A DNA stretch of 7,546 nucleotides from assembly GCA_029553845.1 (NCBI GenBank), contig JAKPKF010000275.1, forward strand, positions 1 through 7,546, given 5' to 3'. A program made the translations under genes and the position numbers. The notes below the pieces were generated by a model. It saw only the letters and a list, made by a program, of their open reading frames with translations, searched no databases and was not told where the DNA came from. Source of the stretch: a bacterium. Its GTDB lineage: Bacteria; Patescibacteria; Dojkabacteria; SC72. Of the stretch, positions 1-7,407 are shown piece after piece (within the stretch, counting starts at the first letter, position 1; each line of letters starts with the position of its first letter).

Positions 1-443
1 TTGGTTACGGAATAATTTGGAGAAAGATCCACTTTCTCACTAAATTACGAAATGAATACCTTGGACATTTACACAACATATATATCTATACAACAGTGTG
101 TTATAACTTGTCCACATCACTTTTTTGTGGGAATGCCTTCAGAAATTGTTATTGACAGATTTTCGCTATACAAGTACAAGGGGCTTTAGTAATAAAAGCT
201 CCAAAGTCAAGAAGGTTTTAAGGAAATGTGAAGAAACAAAAAGGAAATTTATGAATTCAGAGACTGTAGTTTTATCATCATCTGTTGTTAATGACTATTC
301 TATCGAAATTGCCATAATGAGAGGCAAACTGCACCAAGAGGCATTAAACTCTGCTCTGTTTGAGTTCAACAACTTCTTGTGTATAGGCTCAATTAGTGAA
401 AAAGATGATCTGATCAGAATTAACTAATCTGAAGAATTGTAGT
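1..443. other. AT-rich region without a confident gene
   Basis: No recognisable protein domain, tRNA or other RNA gene is visible here. In frame 2 the first 13 codons (ending SH, stop at 41-43) could be the tail of a gene entering from the left, but this is too short to judge. A 7-bp inverted repeat, GAGAAAG (20-26) and CTTTCTC (32-38) with a 5-base loop, overlaps that possible tail and lacks a following T-run, so it is a poor terminator. The stretch 61-107 is very AT-rich, with TTGGAC at 61-66 and TCTATA at 85-90 (18-base spacing), which could be a promoter for the downstream genes. That is a guess by eye, since promoter consensus in this lineage is not known to me. Confidence 0.4.
251..427 (+). 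CDS. Possible small hypothetical protein
   Basis: A 58-codon frame begins at an ATG preceded by AAGGAA (241-246) at suitable spacing and ends 16 bases before the FG-GAP protein gene. The same frame is open upstream to a TTG at 125, which would give 100 aa with a lysine-rich N-terminal part (about residues 23-42), but that TTG has no visible ribosome binding site, so I prefer the ATG. The product has no signal peptide, no membrane segment and no motif I recognise. A short amphipathic stretch lies in its middle (around KLHQEALNSALFEF). Its position would allow co-transcription with the next two genes. It may equally be a chance frame in leader DNA or a decayed remnant. Confidence 0.28.
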   Translation: MNSETVVLSSSVVNDYSIEIAIMRGKLHQEALNSALFEFNNFLCIGSISEKDDLIRIN

Positions 444-1856
444 ATGTCAAAGTTTAAGATATGCGCATTGATATTGTCGCTATCTTTGTTTAATAATTGG
501 GCAATACAAATTCCGCTGAGCAGGCCAATCTGGTCAGTGGATATTGGAGACGTTGATCAAAACGGATTAAAGGACATTGTTGTGGGGCATAATATTTGGA
601 ATGGTACGGTTGCACCGTCATTTACTGTATTATATAACTACATGAATGGAAATTTTACTGAGGCAGACTCTTCATTTGTGTATGGGGTACCACAGGAACA
701 CATCCAGCTTGCCAATATGAATTCTGATGATTTACCTGATATTGTGAGCAGATATTGCACAATCGATGAATCCTCTGAATATGTACGAGTGTACTACAAT
801 CAAAATGGTATGTTTAGCTCTACTTATTATACAGATTATCCGTTCACAGGAGTAAATGGTTACATCAAGTTGAGAACATGCGATGTAAATGGAGACACTC
901 TGGGGGATGTTATCTTCTATGGAAATTATGGTTATGTTTGGGCTATGGTCAGCAATGGACCTTACCAATATTTACCTTTGTATCAAGGTAATCTCTTCTC
1001 TCCTCAAGATGTTACCTGTGGAGATGTAGATAACGACGGGAGGGATGAAGTTATTTTTGCTGATCAGCCATTGCTAATATACGATTACACTGATGATGGA
1101 TGGCAATTGATTTCGGAACCTTACATCAATTTTCATAGCAAAGTAAAGCTGGGTGATGTGGATAATGACGGCATTTACGAAATCTTTACGTTAGAAATAC
1201 CACCTGCGGGAAATGAATTTCCTTTCAGAATTTATAAATTGATCAATGGGCAGATTTGCTTAATGTATCAACATATCTATACTTCTGCCGGTGGATTGCA
1301 AGTTTTTGATTATAATAATGATGGGCTGGCTGACTACAAACTTGGCAGAAGACTGGAAACGAACTTAGGTAATTATACTTTCAGTGAATCGTGGTTAACA
1401 TATCCAGATTTTGAATCAACCGGATCCCAGGTAGAAGATATGAATAATGATGGCTGGCTGGATATGGTTTTTATGAGCGGAGATAATAACAGCAGTTACT
1501 TGATTATACTCTTTGGTGACGGCCAGGGTCATTTTGTAGAAGATCCGGGAGTTTGCATCGAGGATATCACTGCTCATGATCAAATTGGATTACAGCTAAA
1601 ATGTTATCCCAACCCTTTTGCAACTTCATCTCACATTTCCATATCTGGCAAGGAAAAAACATCAGATGGCGACATTCGAATATTTAACGTGAGAGGGCAA
1701 CTGGTACGTATATTAAACTTTAATAGTGATGTGTGCAGTGTCGAATGGGATGGCAAGGATCAACACAACAGACCTGTATCAAATGGAATTTACTTTTGTA
1801 GATATGTTGATAATTTGAGAGCATTGTCTGCTATAAGGTTAATAAAAATAAAGTGA
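444..1856 (+). CDS. Secreted FG-GAP/VCBS repeat protein with C-terminal T9SS-type sorting domain
   Basis: This 470-aa protein is probably an exported, cell-surface, calcium-binding beta-propeller. The N-terminus has a type I signal peptide: basic MSKFK, a hydrophobic core at about residues 6-16, and a likely cut near residue 20. The body carries about seven FG-GAP/VCBS-like repeats marked by Asp/Asn loops followed by a hydrophobic strand, at roughly residues 33-47 (GDVDQNGLKDIVV), 89-101, 145-157, 191-204 (GDVDNDGRDEVI), 236-249 (GDVDNDGIYEIF), 288-297 and 331-343. Seven repeats suit a closed propeller, and the Asp-rich loops are the family's usual Ca2+ sites. Residues 387-470 form the sorting module: YPNPF at 388-392, NVRGQLV near 415-421 and WDGKD at 435-439. 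In T9SS systems this tail directs passage across the outer membrane and is often removed. The start codon has only a weak ribosome binding site (GAAG at 431-434), and no good alternative start exists because the frame closes at 411-413. It lies 13 bases before the peptidase gene, so the two are probably co-transcribed. The ligand is unknown; adhesion or matrix binding is inference. Confidence 0.85.
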   Translation: MSKFKICALILSLSLFNNWAIQIPLSRPIWSVDIGDVDQNGLKDIVVGHNIWNGTVAPSFTVLYNYMNGNFTEADSSFVYGVPQEHIQLANMNSDDLPDIVSRYCTIDESSEYVRVYYNQNGMFSSTYYTDYPFTGVNGYIKLRTCDVNGDTLGDVIFYGNYGYVWAMVSNGPYQYLPLYQGNLFSPQDVTCGDVDNDGRDEVIFADQPLLIYDYTDDGWQLISEPYINFHSKVKLGDVDNDGIYEIFTLEIPPAGNEFPFRIYKLINGQICLMYQHIYTSAGGLQVFDYNNDGLADYKLGRRLETNLGNYTFSESWLTYPDFESTGSQVEDMNNDGWLDMVFMSGDNNSSYLIILFGDGQGHFVEDPGVCIEDITAHDQIGLQLKCYPNPFATSSHISISGKEKTSDGDIRIFNVRGQLVRILNFNSDVCSVEWDGKDQHNRPVSNGIYFCRYVDNLRALSAIRLIKIK

Positions 1857-1857
1857 T

Positions 1858-1863
1858 AAGGAG
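1858..1863 (+). promoter_or_regulatory. Ribosome binding site for the C13-like peptidase gene
   Basis: AAGGAG sits six bases before the ATG at 1870, in the 13-base gap after the stop codon of the FG-GAP gene. It fixes the start of the large downstream gene and supports translation from a shared transcript. Confidence 0.75.
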
Positions 1864-1869
1864 ATTGTC

Positions 1870-4800
1870 ATGAACAGAATATCACTTCAATTGGTTCTGG
1901 GTTTATTGCTATGCATCACTACGAGCTATGCGACAATAACCAGAGAAGGGGCAAGAGATTTTGTACTTAACCAAATTGTGACTGACAGAATCGGGAATGT
2001 TAATGTGCTATTATCTGATGAACTTATTGCAGTTAATACAAATGTATCAGGGATGGGACACACTGTTTTAACGCCTTATTCTAGTAATTGGGTTGCTTTT
2101 ATTGATGAAGCTCCTGCCTTTGGGTGGACGCATGCGTGTTCATATGTATTTATTGATTCTGAATCCGGTCAACATCAAATACATATGGATCAATATCCTC
2201 TTGGGAATGCTTATGGTTTTAATAGTATTTCCTCTGTTAACTTTAATTCAAATACGGATATAATAATACCTCCGAGTACAGTAACTAATACAAGACCAAC
2301 AAATGAAAATCTATATGCCATCTTAATCAATGCTACGATACAAGATCCACCACTAACACCATTAGGAACGAACAACTATCTACGATTCTGGAATGAGTTA
2401 TCGGCTATGTATTGCACATTAACATCAACAGAAACAGTAAATGGATATGGGTGTCCCAAAAGTCATATTTCTGTTCTCTCAGCAGGTGCAGATCACGATT
2501 ATGGTCAAGTTCATGTTCATTCTCAACTAGAGAATAATTGGGATTATACCTATGCAGGTAACCATTACCGAGGATTAGATCTTGATGGAGGTAGTCCATC
2601 TGAAGATATTCAATATGTGTGCAGTTTGGCTAATCTAACATCTGTATTTACGTCATTGGGAACTCAAGTTGATTCTGATGACGAAGTAATAGTATTTTTA
2701 ACTGGTCATGGATCTTATAGTAATGCTCCGTATGGATCTTGTTTTCAGACATGGTATTCAGAAGATGTTTCATCCCCTATGTTTGATTCTCTTCTTGATA
2801 ACTTGAATGGGTGCAAGCAGGTAACGATTATTGCTACGGGTTGTCAAAGTGGAGGTTATATAAATGGAGATGTTCCCATAACAGGTCACAATCGAACAGT
2901 AATTACTTCAACAAATTTTAGCAATACACATTATGCTCTTGAAAGGGAGCCCGCGGAATTATGGTATACACCTGTCGGGAATAATCTTAATTCTGGGTAT
3001 GGAGAGTTTGCTTATTATTTTATTTCCGCCTTAAGAGGGCGTTATCCTGTTCGAGATTACATTGATCCTGATAATGGACAAACGTTGATTAATCAACCCT
3101 GGAATAATGGCCCACTTATCGGTAATTATCCCTTTCCAGGATTTCCTGCGAGTACCCACCCTAATGATATTAGTAGGCTAAGTCTTACTCAAAGCGGAAC
3201 AGGTGGTAATCCGTTGTTGTTTAGAGCTTATCAATATGCAGATATATGGGATACAGTTTCCGATCAAGATTTGCTCGCTGAGGGTCTATATCCTCATAAT
3301 AATTATCTAAACCTACACTCGATAGTAGTAAATGATAATCCATGGGGTAGCAATTATCGGACTCATCCTCAGTATCATAGCAATGGGTGCTTGTATCGAG
3401 ATCGGCAAACACTTGATAATGTTTATCTTAACCTAAGCGGGTATACGATCAGAGATCGTCTTACGTTCTATGATCGACCTATCTCTTTTAGCGGTAGTCT
3501 GTCAGTATACGGTAATGAGGCATGCTTGAGTTTGAAGGATAACTCGGTATTTACAATGACTCCCAATTCAACGATAAACTTGTATTTTGGTGCAAAAGCA
3601 GAATTTGATAATTCTAGACTAAATATGAATTCAAGCAACATATCTCTAAATAACAGTAGTTCATTGCATTTCATTAATAACAGCGTTCTTAATGCTGTGT
3701 CTGGAGCAAGTGGTAATTGTCAGATAACAGGTAACACCCCGGCAACATACGTCGAAAATGTTGTTAATGGAGGCACCAATTATGCTAATCACATAGGTAG
3801 CGAAACACTTATCCGTGGTGATTTTGTTGAATTCAGGAATAGCATATTCGAGACATATGGTTCTGATACTCATAGATTTAGAATCAAGAGCAATATTCAA
3901 ACCCAAGACCCCTCTAATCCTATTTTATGGGATGGGGTTTACTTCTATGATTGCGAGCAGGACTTCATCGATAATCCTTTTCAATATGTCAATTTTGAAT
4001 ATCTTGGCAAAATATCTTTCAATAATTGTGAATTTTCGTTAGATCACTGCAATATTAGCAATTCTGGTCAACTAGTTGTAGAAAACAACTCCTCTGTTCA
4101 AGTAGTGGGCTCGAGTTATTCAACGAATGATGGGCCTATATACGTCTCTCATTCAGCAATTGATATCCAATCTAGTCAAATCATTAACAATAGATTAGGC
4201 GGAATTTACTTAAACTACCCTAGAACAAGTCAGGGCAATAACTGGATAAGTAATTCAACAATAAATAATAACGGTCTTCATGGGATCCGCACTTCAAACT
4301 GCTTGCTGAACTTAGACAATACGGTGATAAGTGATAATGATGGGCAAGGGATTTATAATTTTTCCATTGTCTCTCCGCGTTTTTTATCAGGGGTTCTATT
4401 AGAGAATAATTCAGGGGCCGAGATTTTTTCTACATATTCTGGGTTTCCTATTTTTAATCCTTCAGGAAGCAGTGGAATAAATCAAATCATTGATAATGGG
4501 TACATCGACGAAACCCTTGATAAGTACTATTTAATGGCTTTAGGAGCGCCGCAAAACGGGAGTATTCATCTGCTCAACACGTCGATAGATCACAGTAATA
4601 ATGTAAGATTCTACCCATCTATAAATTGTTATACATTTTACGGTAATTTATCGTCTGCTTCGCGCATTCTGGCAAACGCAATGAACTTGCTGACTGAATA
4701 CGAGTATTATCCTTGTCTGGATTCGTTAAAGCTTATTATAGAAACTTATCCAGATACGAAAGAAGCAAAATCTGCGCTTGGTTTACTGCCATATGTTGAT

Positions 4801-5439
4801 AAGGCAATCAACGCCGATAATACTTCCCTTATCCAGTATTTAGATAGCATATCAGGCGAGTATTTAGACGATGACATTATCGATTCGAAGATTTTGTCAT
4901 TTATATATAATAAAGATTACATCTCCGCCATAAACAATCTTGAGTTTATAATACAAAATCCACCAACAGATTACAAACTACTTGCTGCAATGTTAGATGA
5001 GGCCTACTGCTATTATTTGTCGACTATAGAAGGAAAGGGAAATGTTTTGGAATGCACTGTCATGCCAAAAAACAGAGTAGATTATAACACGATTTGTGCT
5101 GATTTACAGAACCAACTAAACGAGTTTAGTGCCGTTGAATACTCAAATCAAAACTTCGTTAACCACTCTATTGAAGTTAGTAACTACCCCAATCCTTTCA
5201 ATCCCACAACAACGCTCTCATTCTCTTTACCATCTGAAATGGTGTGTAAAATTGAGATTTACAATGTTCGTGGGCAGAAAGTAAAAACTTTGTTGAATGA
5301 GAGCCTACAGTTGGGTAGACACTCCGTTGTTTGGGACGGCAAAGATGCTCATGGCAGATTGGTCTCTTCGGGAGTATACTTCTACAGATTAGATACTCCA
5401 TATAGGACCCAAACATCAAAAATGTTGTTGATGAAATAG
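1870..5439 (+). CDS. Secreted caspase-fold (C13/legumain-like) cysteine peptidase with beta-helix, TPR-like region and T9SS-type sorting domain
   Basis: This 1189-aa exported multidomain protein probably cuts proteins at or outside the cell surface. Residues 1-21 are a type I signal peptide with cleavage after SYA. Residues 22 to about 140 look like a pro-region (SNWVAFIDEAPAFGWTHACSYVFID near 72-96). The caspase-fold domain spans about 145-440: a hydrophobic strand leads into TGHGS, with the presumed catalytic His at 280 (codon 2707-2709), and a second strand leads into ATGCQSGG, with the presumed nucleophile Cys at 325 (codon 2842-2844). This His-Gly then strand-Cys pattern is shared by C13 legumains and related clan CD peptidases. 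About residues 515-915 are Asn/Ser-rich short strands of a right-handed parallel beta-helix (for example 755-830, with repeated S-x-I-x-N-N-x-x-x-G-I). About 925-1085 are helical and TPR-like. Residues 1105-1189 are the sorting domain (NYPNPFNPTTT, NVRGQKVKTL, WDGKDAHGR, SGVYFYR). It is the second gene of a likely operon and is followed by a strong terminator. Substrate and partner are not evident. Assignment to C13 rather than another clan CD family is likely but not certain. Confidence 0.82.
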   Translation: MNRISLQLVLGLLLCITTSYATITREGARDFVLNQIVTDRIGNVNVLLSDELIAVNTNVSGMGHTVLTPYSSNWVAFIDEAPAFGWTHACSYVFIDSESGQHQIHMDQYPLGNAYGFNSISSVNFNSNTDIIIPPSTVTNTRPTNENLYAILINATIQDPPLTPLGTNNYLRFWNELSAMYCTLTSTETVNGYGCPKSHISVLSAGADHDYGQVHVHSQLENNWDYTYAGNHYRGLDLDGGSPSEDIQYVCSLANLTSVFTSLGTQVDSDDEVIVFLTGHGSYSNAPYGSCFQTWYSEDVSSPMFDSLLDNLNGCKQVTIIATGCQSGGYINGDVPITGHNRTVITSTNFSNTHYALEREPAELWYTPVGNNLNSGYGEFAYYFISALRGRYPVRDYIDPDNGQTLINQPWNNGPLIGNYPFPGFPASTHPNDISRLSLTQSGTGGNPLLFRAYQYADIWDTVSDQDLLAEGLYPHNNYLNLHSIVVNDNPWGSNYRTHPQYHSNGCLYRDRQTLDNVYLNLSGYTIRDRLTFYDRPISFSGSLSVYGNEACLSLKDNSVFTMTPNSTINLYFGAKAEFDNSRLNMNSSNISLNNSSSLHFINNSVLNAVSGASGNCQITGNTPATYVENVVNGGTNYANHIGSETLIRGDFVEFRNSIFETYGSDTHRFRIKSNIQTQDPSNPILWDGVYFYDCEQDFIDNPFQYVNFEYLGKISFNNCEFSLDHCNISNSGQLVVENNSSVQVVGSSYSTNDGPIYVSHSAIDIQSSQIINNRLGGIYLNYPRTSQGNNWISNSTINNNGLHGIRTSNCLLNLDNTVISDNDGQGIYNFSIVSPRFLSGVLLENNSGAEIFSTYSGFPIFNPSGSSGINQIIDNGYIDETLDKYYLMALGAPQNGSIHLLNTSIDHSNNVRFYPSINCYTFYGNLSSASRILANAMNLLTEYEYYPCLDSLKLIIETYPDTKEAKSALGLLPYVDKAINADNTSLIQYLDSISGEYLDDDIIDSKILSFIYNKDYISAINNLEFIIQNPPTDYKLLAAMLDEAYCYYLSTIEGKGNVLECTVMPKNRVDYNTICADLQNQLNEFSAVEYSNQNFVNHSIEVSNYPNPFNPTTTLSFSLPSEMVCKIEIYNVRGQKVKTLLNESLQLGRHSVVWDGKDAHGRLVSSGVYFYRLDTPYRTQTSKMLLMK

Positions 5440-5457
5440 TATCAAATTACACCATTA

Positions 5458-5482
5458 GAAGCCCGGGGCAACCCGGGCTTTT
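5458..5482 (+). terminator. Rho-independent terminator of the secreted-protein operon
   Basis: A perfect 9-bp stem, AAGCCCGGG (5459-5467) with CCCGGGCTT (5472-5480), is closed by a GCAA tetraloop of the stable GNRA class and followed by TTTT at 5479-5482. It lies 18 bases after the peptidase stop codon. It also begins one base after the stop codon of the convergent minus-strand gene. Read in that direction the hairpin is equally strong but its following T-run is poor (CTTCTAATG), so it may act only partly as a bidirectional terminator. Confidence 0.9.
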
Positions 5483-7306
5483 CTATTGGATAACGTTTCC
5501 AATGATTTGATCTATCCGAGCCTGAATTTCGATTGTTAGTGCTAAAGCTGTAACCATCCGGCAATAATGGATGGGATCGGCAAGGCTCTTGCCCTTTCGG
5601 TCTTTTAGGTACTTATGCAGCACCTGATAGCCTCCGATGTGGTAGTTCCACAGATCTGGTGTAATGCCTTCGAAGTGCTTATCATCATTGATCTGCACGG
5701 TGCCCTTGTGTTCATCGTGCTTTATGAACTCTACCATATCGTTAGAACCACTGCCCTGATATCTGGAAATCGGGGGGCTCAAGCTGGAACTCTTGAGTAA
5801 ATGGATATCGGCAAGCTCTTTGCCATATACTGCAAGCTGACTGAACAACTCGTAATCATCTGTGAAGGGTATGCGGGGGAAATCAATCCTGAGATATTGG
5901 GCAAAGCGTTCACGGTATTGCTTGCTGTGCATGATCGCATAGACATAATAGAATAGCTGCTCCGGCTGGAACTGAGGCCATTGATTGCTGAGCTTATCCA
6001 AAAGCTTAGGAACGATATTGTATTGGCGATCAGTGGAGGCAAAGATGTCGTCTTTATGTTCGTCTGGGTAGATAAAGAAGGGAGTTGTATAATTAGCTTC
6101 CTTGATTGAAACGCTATGGTTAGTGGTAATACAATTAGTTAGAAAAATGTGGTTCCAAGCATGAGAACCTTCAACTCGTTTTGAGCATACAAACGCTTCA
6201 TTTCTTTGAATCATGTGCTTCATAATATCATGTCTCGGTCTGCAGTGGAATCCATTGTTTACGCCTGTATAGAAAGTGTAGCGGATATCAAAAGGACGGT
6301 AGAGAATGGGAACAATATTGCTATCATCAAGACCGCTATCATTGAGGTCTTTTTGAGCTAATCCAACTTTCCAATCTTGTGTATCTTTTCCAAGTTGATA
6401 TGCCATTCTTGCAGTCTCAGTATCCAAAGTAACGAAGTGGTTAATGGTCTTGCGTACATGGTTGGGAGTATCGTGGATTGTGAGTCCGTCTCTGGCTGAG
6501 ACGATCCCCACACTATTGATAGGAAATATCTCCGGCAGGCTTTTCCACTGTAGATAATGCTCGTTGCCTGTAGCTTCAGGATGAAAGAGATAGAATGGCG
6601 AAGTAGGGCTTAGTTCCTTATAAGTCTTGGCTTGGAACTGGTTATTATCCAGCCATTCATACTTGATCTGACGAAGTCCGAATAGCTCGTGATGGCTCAC
6701 CCTTTTCACTTTTGTGTCTATACCCTTCACCATCAGGATGATGGCGGTGCCCTGCTGGATATCAAAGACGTTCTCATCCTTGCTGCCATCCTGACTGGTC
6801 TCTTTCTTCTTGATATTGCCATGCAGATCGAGCACATAGATTTCATCAAAAGTATGCATCAGGCTTTGACGCATGCCCCTGAAGGTTGGATTATCCAGAT
6901 AACCATGATTAGTGATCATACCCACAATGCCCTTGCCTGCCTTGTGTATCTTCCATTGGGCAAAGCGCACGAACTTCACATAATCATCTTGCAGCCATTT
7001 TGGGTTCTTCTCGTTTAGTGGCTTGCCATCAATCGAGTAATAACTTTGTGCGCCATCCAGATCGGTTTTCAGCAGCTTCTCTGTCCAGGCGTTGCTATTT
7101 TCACTGGCTCCGCTATAGGGTGGATTGCCCATGATGACCAATATGGGGTCTTGGTGCTTCACCTTGTTTGCCAGAGCGCATTCTTCACTGATGTCGTGAG
7201 ATATAGGCAGTTCGGTTTGCAGGGGTATGTCCGGTTCCAGGGTGTTGGAGAGATAGAGCTTGAAGCGTTCATCTTCGCTCAGTTCATAGCCATGTTCCGC
7301 CAAGAG
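5483..7306 (-). pseudogene. 5'-truncated type ISP-like restriction-modification enzyme (adenine methyltransferase and specificity part)
   Basis: The remaining 606-608 codons match the C-terminal half of type ISP-like restriction-modification proteins, which in full carry nuclease, helicase, N6-adenine methyltransferase and target-recognition domains in one chain. The catalytic methyltransferase motif IV is visible as NPPY at residues 60-63 (numbered from the TTG at 7301-7303), followed by the family's characteristic NPKWLQDDYVKFVRFAQW (100-117), TNHGYLDNPTFRGMRQ (131-146) and KDENVFDIQQGTAI (175-188). The rest (about 240-606) is the target-recognition and C-terminal region, including LWNYHIGGYQVLHKYLKDR (551-569). 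Motif I, which binds S-adenosylmethionine, and everything before it are missing. The coding frame continues upstream of the apparent TTG start to about 7306, then meets IS-like sequence and a stop at 7319-7321. The TTG has no ribosome binding site and is probably an internal leucine codon of the original gene. The surviving part has no internal stops or frameshifts, so the break seems recent. As it stands it should lack both cleavage and methylation activity. By eye it is richer in G+C than the two secreted-protein genes, as is common for transferred defence genes. Confidence 0.82.
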
Positions 7307-7313
7307 TGTAGAT

Positions 7314-7355
7314 GGAATTTAAAAGTGCACCAGAAACGGAATTATAAATTGCACC
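7314..7355 (+). repeat. Two tandem IS-end repeats, likely transposase binding sites
   Basis: GGAATTTAAAAGTGCACC at 7314-7331 and GGAATTATAAATTGCACC at 7338-7355 match at 15 of 18 positions and are spaced 24 bases start to start, about two helical turns. Such spaced direct repeats at the ends are a known IS21-family trait and are thought to bind IstA. Inverted copies would be expected at the far end of the element. Confidence 0.72.
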
Positions 7356-7407
7356 AAATTAAGGATGAACAAGACTGCCTCTTGAAAGAAAGATCAGGAG
7401 GTACAAA

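Noticed and set aside
20..38. Inverted repeat GAGAAAG / CTTTCTC as an upstream terminator
   Set aside because: The stem is short and AT-rich and no T-run follows, so it is not a convincing terminator.
1912..1917. Lipoprotein signal at Cys15 of the peptidase
   Set aside because: The residues before the cysteine are LLL, which lacks the small residue required just before a lipobox cysteine; a standard signal peptidase I site (SYA) follows.
3500..4500. Asn/Ser-rich stretch of the peptidase gene as a DNA repeat or CRISPR-like array
   Set aside because: The repetition is at protein level (beta-helix strands and Asn turns); no evenly spaced identical DNA units are visible.
5779..6042. Minus-strand 87-codon frame overlapping the restriction-modification gene
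   Set aside because: It is a second frame within the conserved C-terminal region of that gene, with Ser/Ile-rich low-information sequence and no ribosome binding site of note.
6689..7018. Plus-strand open frame of 109 codons with hydrophobic stretches
   Set aside because: It lies wholly antisense to the conserved motif region of the restriction-modification gene, and its composition follows from that gene's codons.
5483..7306. Reading the methyltransferase fragment as a complete stand-alone DNA methyltransferase
   Set aside because: The S-adenosylmethionine-binding motif I is absent, the apparent TTG start lacks a ribosome binding site, and the coding frame continues upstream to the IS junction.
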